Part shown: positions 27,306-34,397 of the stretch, piece after piece
Numbering within the stretch: position 1 is the stretch's first letter
How the letters are laid out: each line of letters begins with the position of its first letter
Assembly: GCA_019635775.1 (NCBI GenBank)
Contig: JAHBYU010000005.1
Location: 1-64,000, forward strand
Reading direction: 5' to 3'
Source: Rhizobiaceae bacterium
Lineage (GTDB): Bacteria; Pseudomonadota; Alphaproteobacteria; Rhizobiales; Rhizobiaceae
Length of the DNA stretch: 64,000 nucleotides
Notes under the pieces: model-generated
The model's input: the letters and a program-made list of their open reading frames with translations, nothing else
Told to the model about the DNA's origin: nothing
Database searches by the model: none
Position numbers and translations under genes: made by a program

Positions 27306-29468
27306 GTGTCTGCAGTCGCCGCAGAATTGGTCGATGTCAGGAAAACCTTCGGTCCGACGGTGGCGTTGGATCGGGTCAGCCTGCGCGCCTACGAGGGTGA
27401 GGTGCATGCGATCATCGGCGGCAACGGGTCGGGAAAATCCACCCTGGCCAAGGTGATTTCAGGTGTGTTGGTGCCCGATCGGGGGCAGGTTTCCATTTTT
27501 GGCAAGAGCGCGACAACGCCGTCCGAGTCGAGGGCATTGGGCATTGCCAACGTCTACCAGGAAGTTCTTGTGGCCGACGAATGTTCGGTCATGGACAATC
27601 TTTTCCTCGGGGCCGATGGACTGTTCGGCGCGGCAGAGTCCCATGAGGTCCGCTACGAGCGGGCGCGCAAGGTCATGGCCGAGTTGCTCGGTTTCGATCT
27701 TGATCCCGATACGATCGTTGGCGAGTTGCCGCTTTCCATAAAGCAGTGGATCACCATAGCGCGCGGGATGCTGACGAACCCGCGTGTCCTGATACTCGAC
27801 GAGAGTTCGGCCGCGCTCGATTTCGAATCGACCGAACGGCTGTTTGCGAAGATGCGCGAGATGAAGAAGGACGGGTGTGCCGTTTTCATCGTGACGCACA
27901 GGATCGCCGAACTTGTAAGGATTGCAGACCGCGCCACAGTGCTGCGCGATGGCGTGTCGGTCGGAACCCTTGATAAGGAAGACATCACGGAAGAAAACAT
28001 CCTGCGCCTGATAGCAGGGCCGGAGCGCGAACTGGCGCATTCCTCCAGCAAGCCGGTCGAGAAGCAGGCCGGACGCCCGGTTCTTCGAGTGAACGATGCG
28101 CGGGTATGGCCGGACACGGCGCGCTTCGATTTCAACCTCTATCCTGGCGAGGTGGTCGGCGTTACGGGCCTCGATGGACAGGGGCAGGCCGATTTCGTGC
28201 GGGCGCTCGCAGGCGTGCAGGCCCTGCTGGACGGCCAGATTCACATCGTGCGGGACAAGAAGGCCGAACCCATCACCAGCCTCGCCACGGCGCGCGAGAA
28301 CGGCATCGCCTATGTCTCCGGCGATCGCAAAAAGGAGGGGATATTCCCCAACCTTTCGATCTTCGAAAACATGGCCATGCCCATCTATCCCGACTATTCG
28401 GTCGGCGGCTTCCTGAATTTCATCGATCGCCGCAAGCTTGATCCGATTTTCGTTCACGAAACCGGAAAGCTCGCCACGAAGATGGGCCATTCCGGTAACC
28501 TGATAACCTCGCTTTCCGGTGGGAATCAGCAGAAGGTGCTGATCGCTCGTGCCTTTGCGGAGCGTCCTGGCGTTCTTGTTCTCAACGATCCTGCGCGCGG
28601 AATCGACATCGGCGCGAAGCTGGATCTCTACCGCAATCTTCGTGAATTTGCCGCCCGCGGCAACGCCGTCGTCTTCCTCTCCTCGGAGATCGAGGAGTTC
28701 ATGGACCTGTGCAACCGCGTCCTTGTCTTCAGGGGTGGCGTGATCTCGTCCACCTTCGAGCCGCCATTCGATGCGCATGCAATTCTGAATGCCACCTTCG
28801 GGCGCAAGCCCGACGCGCGTCTGCCCGGCGAAGCCCGCGAAGAACAGCACGGAACCGGCGTTAGGCGGGTGGTGATGGATGAGGGGCGCCCGCAGCCTCG
28901 CGCAGTGCGGTTGCGACCCAGCATCAACCGGAGGATATTGATGAACCAATCGGGTTTTCTGCTGATGGCGCCCGACATAGCGCAGGGCGGGACGATTCCC
29001 GACCGCTTCACGGAGAAAAACAGGCGCTCGCCGGCGCTCGAATGGGAAAGTGTGCCGGAGGGAACGCAGAGCTTTGCGCTCTCGATCACCGATCCGGATC
29101 TTCCAGCCGAGTTCAATTTCCCGCGCAGCTTCGCGCACTGGCTCGTCTACAACATTCCGGCCGATGCTCGTACTCTGGCCGAAGGCGCCTCGATGACGGC
29201 GGCCATGCCTTCCGGCTCACAGGAGCTGAATTCGGATTTTGTCACATTCCGGATTCCCGGCTTTGGTCGCGGCTACGGCGGCCCTTGGCCGCCGGACCGT
29301 TCCCACCGTTACGTCTTCACGCTCTATGCGTTGAAGGCGCGCTCGATCGAGCTCGCCCCGGATGCGGATCTGCCTGCCTTTGCCAGTGCGATCCTGCCGG
29401 TTACGATTGATCAGACAAGTTTCACAGCAATTTACGGTCCGGCCAAGGCGGCGTTGCCGGCTGCCTGA
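27306..29468 (+). CDS. sugar-type ABC ATPase fused in frame to a PEBP/YbhB-YbcL domain
   Basis: The single 720-residue frame starts with GTG 27306. Residues 5-500 are an RbsA/MglA-like double ATPase. NBD1 has GGNGSGKST, an unusual signature LPLSIKQ, and LILDESSAALD. NBD2 lacks a real Walker A (GLDGQGQAD), which is normal for the family, keeps SLSGGNQQK, but has VLNDPARGID where LDEP is expected. After a 45-residue basic linker, residues 546-720 form a complete phosphatidylethanolamine-binding-protein domain (RSPALEWESVPEGTQSFAL, DPDLP, HWLVYNIP). No stop separates the two. GGAGGA lies five bases before an ATG at 28941, so the PEBP part can also be made separately. The ATPase powers the importer; the role of PEBP is unknown. 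Confidence 0.85.
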   Translation: MSAVAAELVDVRKTFGPTVALDRVSLRAYEGEVHAIIGGNGSGKSTLAKVISGVLVPDRGQVSIFGKSATTPSESRALGIANVYQEVLVADECSVMDNLFLGADGLFGAAESHEVRYERARKVMAELLGFDLDPDTIVGELPLSIKQWITIARGMLTNPRVLILDESSAALDFESTERLFAKMREMKKDGCAVFIVTHRIAELVRIADRATVLRDGVSVGTLDKEDITEENILRLIAGPERELAHSSSKPVEKQAGRPVLRVNDARVWPDTARFDFNLYPGEVVGVTGLDGQGQADFVRALAGVQALLDGQIHIVRDKKAEPITSLATARENGIAYVSGDRKKEGIFPNLSIFENMAMPIYPDYSVGGFLNFIDRRKLDPIFVHETGKLATKMGHSGNLITSLSGGNQQKVLIARAFAERPGVLVLNDPARGIDIGAKLDLYRNLREFAARGNAVVFLSSEIEEFMDLCNRVLVFRGGVISSTFEPPFDAHAILNATFGRKPDARLPGEAREEQHGTGVRRVVMDEGRPQPRAVRLRPSINRRILMNQSGFLLMAPDIAQGGTIPDRFTEKNRRSPALEWESVPEGTQSFALSITDPDLPAEFNFPRSFAHWLVYNIPADARTLAEGASMTAAMPSGSQELNSDFVTFRIPGFGRGYGGPWPPDRSHRYVFTLYALKARSIELAPDADLPAFASAILPVTIDQTSFTAIYGPAKAALPAA
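28930..28943 (+). promoter_or_regulatory. internal ribosome binding site and start for the PEBP domain
   Basis: GGAGGA at 28930-28935 followed by five bases and ATG at 28941. This is a near-ideal Shine-Dalgarno start inside the open ATPase-PEBP frame. It would yield a 175-residue free YbhB-like protein, the normal length of the family. This decides that the domain was once, and may still be, a separate gene. Confidence 0.6.
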
Positions 29469-29481
29469 AAGACAGGAGAAT

Positions 29482-29889
29482 ATGATGAGCAAATATGGCA
29501 GCAGAAAATCCATTGATCTGGAATGGATCGAGCGTTGGGCACGCCGGGTCAATGAAGACCGTGTCATGCCCAAGCTAGGTCGCTTCTTCAATGCCCGTTT
29601 CGTGCTCGGCGTCGATGACGTCGACTACCTCCTGCATATGCGTGAGGGAAAAGTGGCAAAGATTTCGGAGGGGCTTGAGCCTTCCGACTTCGGCTACGAA
29701 TTTGCGTTGCGGGCCCCTTCCTCCGCCTGGTCGAAATTCAGCCAGAAAACGCCGCCTCCCATGTTCAACGACATCTGGGCGATGGCCCATCCGCTGCACA
29801 AGCAGCTGCGGATCGAGGGTAATCAGCTGACATTCTGGCAGAACATGCGGGCCATGCACTGGATGCTGTCCCTGATGCGCGAAGTTTAA
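29482..29889 (+). CDS. SCP2-like lipid-binding domain protein
   Basis: A 135-residue protein starting at ATG 29482 (or 29485) behind AGGAG. Its plan resembles stand-alone SCP-2 sterol/lipid-carrier domains: a beta strand ARFVLGVDDVDYLLHMREGKV, here in part, followed by a GLEPSDFGYEFAL strand. An AWSKFSQKTPPPMFNDIWAM helix region and a final RIEGNQL-x-FWQNM segment complete it. Such domains hold hydrophobic ligands in a tunnel and also occur at the end of alkyl sulfatases. There is no signal peptide, so it is cytoplasmic. The position between PEBP and an alpha/beta hydrolase suggests handling of a hydrophobic substrate. The family call is by pattern only. Confidence 0.55.
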   Translation: MMSKYGSRKSIDLEWIERWARRVNEDRVMPKLGRFFNARFVLGVDDVDYLLHMREGKVAKISEGLEPSDFGYEFALRAPSSAWSKFSQKTPPPMFNDIWAMAHPLHKQLRIEGNQLTFWQNMRAMHWMLSLMREV

Positions 29890-29901
29890 GGAGATCGAGC
29901 G

Positions 29902-30855
29902 ATGAACAAACACGATCAGATCGTGGGCCGCTACGTCTATGTCACATGCCAGGGCAAGACGTACCGGACCTACTACGAAGAAGCAGGTGAGGGCATTCCT
30001 CTCGTCTGCCTGCATACCGCAGGCGCGGACGGGCGCGAATATCGCCACCAGCTCAACGACACCGACATCACCGCCAACTTTCGCGTCATAGCGTTCGATC
30101 TGCCGCGTCACGGAAAGTCCCTGCCGCCGGCAGGCTGGCACCTGGAGGAAGAGGAATACAAGCTCACGACGAGCTTCTATTCGGAGTTTATCCTCGAATT
30201 CTGCCGCGCGCTGGAACTCGACAAGCCCGTCGTCATGGGCCAGTCGATGGGCGGCAACATCTGCCTCGACCTCGCTTTGCGCTACGAGAACGAATATTCG
30301 GCGCTCATCGCGCTGGAGGGTTGCGACCATTCTCCGGGCTGGCACATCGATCCGCTGCACCATCCCCACATCCACGGCGGCGAAGCTGTCGCCACCTCCG
30401 TATTCGGCCTGATGGCTCCGGACAGTCCGGACGAGTATCGCTGGGAGACCTGGTGGTACTACGCGCAGGGTGGCCCCGGCATCTTCAAGGGCGACCTCTA
30501 CTTCTATTCGGTCGATTCCGACTTCCGCGACAAGGTCCACAAGATCTCGGGCAAGGTGCCGGTCTATTTCCTCACCGGGGAATACGACTTCGCATGCACG
30601 CCCGAGATGACCCAGCGGACGGCCGAGAAGGTGAAGAACTCCGAATGCGTGATCTTCGGCGGCGGACATTTCCCGACGTCCGAAGACCCGGAGAAATTCA
30701 AGGAGGTCATCATGCCGATCCTCAGGAAGATCGTGCAGAACGACCCGAAGCGCCGGGGCGGCAGCGCTGGCAACTGGTCCCCGCGCCGTCAGGACGGGCC
30801 TGCGTCGGGAAGCCGGGGCGAGCGTTCGTCGGATCGCCGCGTGATCGACCTGTAG
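29902..30855 (+). CDS. alpha/beta hydrolase
   Basis: A 317-residue alpha/beta-hydrolase-fold enzyme. The oxyanion segment is CLHTAGADGREY, the nucleophile elbow is GQSMGG (Ser about 115), the acid is Asp in TGEYDFACT and the base His is in GGGHFPTSE. The cap region has several Trp/His-rich stretches (SPGWHIDPLHHPHIHGG), suggesting an aromatic or hydrophobic substrate. The last 45 residues are low-complexity Arg/Ser/Gly and probably disordered. It lies 12 bases after the SCP2-like gene in the ABC operon and would hydrolyse an ester, lactone or thioester of the imported compound. Confidence 0.88.
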   Translation: MNKHDQIVGRYVYVTCQGKTYRTYYEEAGEGIPLVCLHTAGADGREYRHQLNDTDITANFRVIAFDLPRHGKSLPPAGWHLEEEEYKLTTSFYSEFILEFCRALELDKPVVMGQSMGGNICLDLALRYENEYSALIALEGCDHSPGWHIDPLHHPHIHGGEAVATSVFGLMAPDSPDEYRWETWWYYAQGGPGIFKGDLYFYSVDSDFRDKVHKISGKVPVYFLTGEYDFACTPEMTQRTAEKVKNSECVIFGGGHFPTSEDPEKFKEVIMPILRKIVQNDPKRRGGSAGNWSPRRQDGPASGSRGERSSDRRVIDL

Positions 30856-30871
30856 GAACCGTTCAAGTCAT

Positions 30872-30895
30872 CCCCGGCCGCCTTCGTGGCCGGGG
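30872..30895 (+). terminator. intercistronic hairpin before the permease gene
   Basis: CCCCGGCC and GGCCGGGG form an eight-base perfect stem with an eight-base loop, 17 bases after the hydrolase stop. No T-run follows (TGAAGC), so it is more likely an RNA-stability or processing element than a full terminator, since the permeases downstream need transcription from this side. Confidence 0.4.
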
Positions 30896-30916
30896 TGAAG
30901 CGAAACGAAACAGAGA

Positions 30917-32257
30917 ATGGCAAAGTCCTCGTCGTCATCAAACGCGTACCTGCTGGTGCCGATCGCACTGATCGCGGTGCTGCTTTCGACAGCCGTGATC
31001 CGCGGGCCGAGCCTGGTTACGCCAGCGGGTATCGGCAGCGCGATCATCGTCGCCGCGCCGCTGATCCTGGCGACGTATGCCCTGATGGTGCTCGCCGTTG
31101 CCGGGCGGGGTACGGTGGACCTTGCCGTCGGGCCGCTTCTTGCCTTCATAAACGTGGTGGTCGTGAAGCTCAGCACGGCCGGCTACCTCGCCAGCCCCAT
31201 CGCCACCTTCATTGTCGCGATCGGGCTTGGCATGGCCTATCAGCTGCTGTTTGCGCTGATCATCATTTTCGTGCGCGTGCAGCCGATTATCGTCGCGCTG
31301 TCGGGCTTCCTGGCGCTGACAGGCATCAATCTGGTGATCCTGCCGCGGCCCGGAGGCTCCGCGCCCGAATTCATGATGAGCTGGGGCAGCGGAACCAGCA
31401 TCTTCTCGCCGGTCCTGCTGATCATCGTGCTTGCGACGCTGGGCTGGTATCTCTTCACGGCAACGACGTTCTATTCCAACCTCAAGATGATGGGTTACGA
31501 CGAACGCGCGGCGTGGACGTCAGGAGTGAAGACGGACATCGTGCGCATTGGCGCGCACCTGATTGCCGGCATTTATGTTGCGCTCGGCGCGCTCTGCTAC
31601 ACGGCGCTGATCTCGTCCGGTGATCCCACGCAGGGTCAGAACATGACGCTGACGGCGGTAACGGCTCTTGTTCTCGGCGGCGTGGCATTGTCGGGGGGAC
31701 GCGGCGGGGCGACGGGCGCTCTTATGGGCGCCGTCAGCCTTTGGTTGATCGGATACGTCCTGGCGACCTTCAATTTTGGTGCCATCCAAGCGTTCATGAC
31801 GCAGATGGTTTACGGCGTCATTCTGGTGTTGTCGCTGCTGCTGACGCTCCTTGTTCCTGTGATTTCGCGATACGTGAGTTTCATATCGCCATGGAGCGCG
31901 TTTCTGGTGCTTGGCCTTGTCGTCATCGGGGTCATGCTGCATGTGGCCACAAGTGGTACGTATGGTGGAGCAGAGCATCATATCGTTCAGGGCGCTTTAG
32001 CCGATCGCTATTTCCTGGTTCCTCCAGCCCGTTTCGGTGGGAACGCTGGAAAATTTGTCAGCGGGACGCAATGGATGGCTCTGCTTGCCGGTCTTGCGGC
32101 AATTGCCTTCGTCGCAACCGCCAGGCTGATCAACGCCGAGGGGGGGGCGCGCAGCATGGGCCTGTTCCTCTACATCGTCGTTGCCGTGCTGATCCTCGCG
32201 CTCTTCGCAGCCGCCGTCATCCAGCCTGAGTTCAGGCTCTTGGGGAGGGGCGGATGA
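30917..32257 (+). CDS. sugar-type ABC permease (RbsC-like) with C-terminal membrane extension
   Basis: A 446-residue permease. Residues about 40-320 follow the RbsC/BPD_transp_2 plan, with VDLAVGPLLAF and the ALVLGGVALSGGRGG motif near residue 260. Typical family members are about 320-350 residues. Here about 110 extra residues at the C-terminus add roughly three more helices separated by a soluble loop (near residues 350-385). The ribosome site is weak. The stop overlaps the next permease ATG (ATGA). It would form one half of the importer channel. Confidence 0.9.
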   Translation: MAKSSSSSNAYLLVPIALIAVLLSTAVIRGPSLVTPAGIGSAIIVAAPLILATYALMVLAVAGRGTVDLAVGPLLAFINVVVVKLSTAGYLASPIATFIVAIGLGMAYQLLFALIIIFVRVQPIIVALSGFLALTGINLVILPRPGGSAPEFMMSWGSGTSIFSPVLLIIVLATLGWYLFTATTFYSNLKMMGYDERAAWTSGVKTDIVRIGAHLIAGIYVALGALCYTALISSGDPTQGQNMTLTAVTALVLGGVALSGGRGGATGALMGAVSLWLIGYVLATFNFGAIQAFMTQMVYGVILVLSLLLTLLVPVISRYVSFISPWSAFLVLGLVVIGVMLHVATSGTYGGAEHHIVQGALADRYFLVPPARFGGNAGKFVSGTQWMALLAGLAAIAFVATARLINAEGGARSMGLFLYIVVAVLILALFAAAVIQPEFRLLGRGG

Positions 32258-33666
32258 GCGAGCTCCAGACTGATCGCGCGCGCTTCGCGCTCCTGCCGAT
32301 CCCCAGATCGATCGCGCTGGTATGGCTCAACGTCGTCCTGTCGCTGATCGTCGCGGCGATCGGCCTGGGCGTCGGGTTCTCGCAGGGCAAGCTCGCCGCG
32401 CAGGAGGTGATCCTGTTCACCGTCCTGCTGGCGGCCGTTCTCTTCATTCTCCTGAACTATGTCGCGGTCGTCTTCGAGGCGCGCGCCGCGGCCGGCGACC
32501 AGGAGCAAACCGACGCGGAGAGCGGGCGCATCAGGGGCCTGTGGCAGCAAAACCGCGTCATGATCATCGCCATGGCGGGCCTGCTGATCCTCTATTTGCT
32601 GATAACGGCGGGCGTGCCGGAATTCCGGTCGATCAAGAACCTCATCGCGTTCCTGGTTCTGGAACTCATCCTGGTCTTCGCGTTCAAGGTTTCGGGGTAC
32701 TTCGCCGACGGCCGCAGCGCGTTCATCGGGCTGATCGTGCTTTTTGCCCTGATCGTGATTTCGTCTTTCTCGATAGAAGGTTTCCTTTCGGCATCCAACG
32801 TCAGGGCGATCCTGCTCTTCGCAGCTTTCCTCGGCATCGCCTCGATAGGCCAGACGATGGTGGCGCTGCTGGGCGGCCTTGACCTTTCGATCCCCTTCGT
32901 CATCGGCTCTTCCAACATCGCGCTGCTGTTCCTGATTACGGTCGGCGTGCCGTCATATGTCGCCTTCGGGTTCATCCTGGTGCTGGGCGGCATAATCGGG
33001 TTGCTGAACGGGATCATGAGCTTCCGCCTTCAGGGGCAGGCGTTGATCGTGACGCTGGGCACCGGCTTTGCGGTGGCCGGCTTCACTCAGATCATGACGT
33101 CAATCGGGTCGCAATATGCCGGCAACGTGTTCGGCACCGTGCCGCCCTGGCTGGCCAACCTCGCCGCGATGAATGGACGCTTCTTCGGTCTTCCGTTCCC
33201 GCCGACCATCATCATCTGGGTCGTTCTGGCGATCCTGCTGATCGTGGGCCTCAGGATTACGTCATGGGGGCGCAACCTCTATGCGCTTGGTGGAAACCGG
33301 CGTTCGGCCAGCCTGATAGGCATCAGCGAGCTTAAGTATTGGGTCGCGTGCTATGTCATCTCCGGCGTGTTCGCGGCGCTGACCGGCTGCCTCCTGCTTG
33401 GCTGGTCGGGCGGCGCGTTCATCGGCGTGGGCGATCCCTACCTCTTCACCACGCTGGCTGCCGTCGTCATCGGTGGTACTTCGCTGCTCGGCGGCAATGG
33501 CGGTTATGGCTTTACTGTTATTGGCGTTCTCGTGCTGCAGGTGCTGACGTCCTTTCTGCTGGGCATCGGCCTCAAATACGAGTGGCAGCAGTTCATCTTC
33601 GGCTTGCTGATCCTTCCCATGGTCGCCCTGTACGGCCGTTCGCCGCACATCCGGTCTACTGTCTAA
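32254..33666 (+). CDS. sugar-type ABC permease (RbsC-like) with N-terminal membrane extension
   Basis: A 470-residue permease. The core starts near residue 170 (ASNVRAILLFAAFLGIASIG, then GGLDLSIPFV) and ends with the IGGTSLLGGNGGYGF motif and final helices. The first ~165 residues add about five extra hydrophobic helices split by a charged loop around residues 75-95. Together with its partner's C-terminal extension, the channel pair carries perhaps eight helices more than usual. It is translationally coupled to the upstream permease. The next gene begins nine bases downstream. Confidence 0.9.
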   Translation: MSELQTDRARFALLPIPRSIALVWLNVVLSLIVAAIGLGVGFSQGKLAAQEVILFTVLLAAVLFILLNYVAVVFEARAAAGDQEQTDAESGRIRGLWQQNRVMIIAMAGLLILYLLITAGVPEFRSIKNLIAFLVLELILVFAFKVSGYFADGRSAFIGLIVLFALIVISSFSIEGFLSASNVRAILLFAAFLGIASIGQTMVALLGGLDLSIPFVIGSSNIALLFLITVGVPSYVAFGFILVLGGIIGLLNGIMSFRLQGQALIVTLGTGFAVAGFTQIMTSIGSQYAGNVFGTVPPWLANLAAMNGRFFGLPFPPTIIIWVVLAILLIVGLRITSWGRNLYALGGNRRSASLIGISELKYWVACYVISGVFAALTGCLLLGWSGGAFIGVGDPYLFTTLAAVVIGGTSLLGGNGGYGFTVIGVLVLQVLTSFLLGIGLKYEWQQFIFGLLILPMVALYGRSPHIRSTV

Positions 33667-33675
33667 GGAAATGTG

Positions 33676-34365
33676 ATGTTCACCACCCTCTATACGTCCA
33701 AGGATGTCGTATCGACCTCGCTGACCGGGCTCGCGCTGATGAGCCTCGCGGCAGCGGTGCTCTGCTTCGTCGGCCTGAGCTGGTCCAACGAACGCTGGCG
33801 GGTGCCGACCGCACTGGTCGGGGCCGCGTGCCTGGTGACCGCAATCTACTATGCCGGAGCGACGGGATACTGGCTGGCTTCCGGAGCGGCGAGCGCGGGC
33901 GTGCGCTTCTCCGCCTGGTACACGGTGCATCCGCTGCAGATCGCAGCCGTCTATTTCTTTGCGCGAACGCAAGGTCCGGTCCCGGTCGGAGTCTTCTGGC
34001 GTCTGGTGGGTGCCTCGATCCTCATGGTTTTCGGGCGATGGCTTGGCGATGCCGGTTTCTTCAATCCGACGCTGGGCGTACTGATCTCCATCGGCTTCTG
34101 GCTCTACATTCTGGGCGAGATGTATTTCGGCGCGATGCCCGAAGCGGTGCGGAAGTCTTCAAGGCCAGTGCGGTTCGGGTATTTCTGGATAAGGCTGCTC
34201 TTCACGCTGGGCTGGGCGGTCTACCCCATCCTGCATTTCGTGGATGTCGTCATCGGTGTCGGCCAGGCGCCGTCCATCATTGTGCTCTACAGCGTGTTCG
34301 ACGTCGTCAACCTCATCATCCCATCGCTGATCGTCCTGGCCGTCGCCGGCCAGGACCGGTACTGA
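33676..34365 (+). CDS. microbial-rhodopsin-fold protein lacking the retinal lysine (opsin-like)
   Basis: The 229-residue, seven-helix protein starts at ATG 33676 (TAAGGAA upstream). It aligns by eye with proteorhodopsin along its length: helix B WRV...YY, helix C RFSAWYTVHPL against RYxDWLLTVPL, helix D LMVFGRWLGDAG, helix E end ILGEMYFG against YELWAG, helix F GWAVYP against GWAIYP, helix G FDVVNLIIPSLI against ADFVNKILFGLI. Critical positions differ. The Schiff-base Lys is Leu213, the proton acceptor Asp97 of proteorhodopsin is Ala80, and the donor Glu108 is Ala91. Arg77 and the second counterion Asp209 remain. It cannot form the normal retinal Schiff base, so it is not a classical light-driven pump. 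It sits between permease and flotillin genes. A membrane sensor, scaffold or non-covalent ligand binder is possible. Confidence 0.82.
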   Translation: MFTTLYTSKDVVSTSLTGLALMSLAAAVLCFVGLSWSNERWRVPTALVGAACLVTAIYYAGATGYWLASGAASAGVRFSAWYTVHPLQIAAVYFFARTQGPVPVGVFWRLVGASILMVFGRWLGDAGFFNPTLGVLISIGFWLYILGEMYFGAMPEAVRKSSRPVRFGYFWIRLLFTLGWAVYPILHFVDVVIGVGQAPSIIVLYSVFDVVNLIIPSLIVLAVAGQDRY

Positions 34366-34397
34366 CCGTTTCCGGCGCTTAAGGAAGGAACAAGACC

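Noticed and set aside
27459-29138. A 559-codon antisense frame over the ABC ATPase-PEBP gene
   Set aside because: It is the complement of a clearly functional ATPase with all motifs. Its product has no recognisable domain.
33676-34365. Idea that the opsin-like protein is an ordinary proteorhodopsin pump
   Set aside because: The Lys, acceptor Asp and donor Glu positions are Leu, Ala and Ala, so the retinal Schiff base and proton relay cannot form in the known way.
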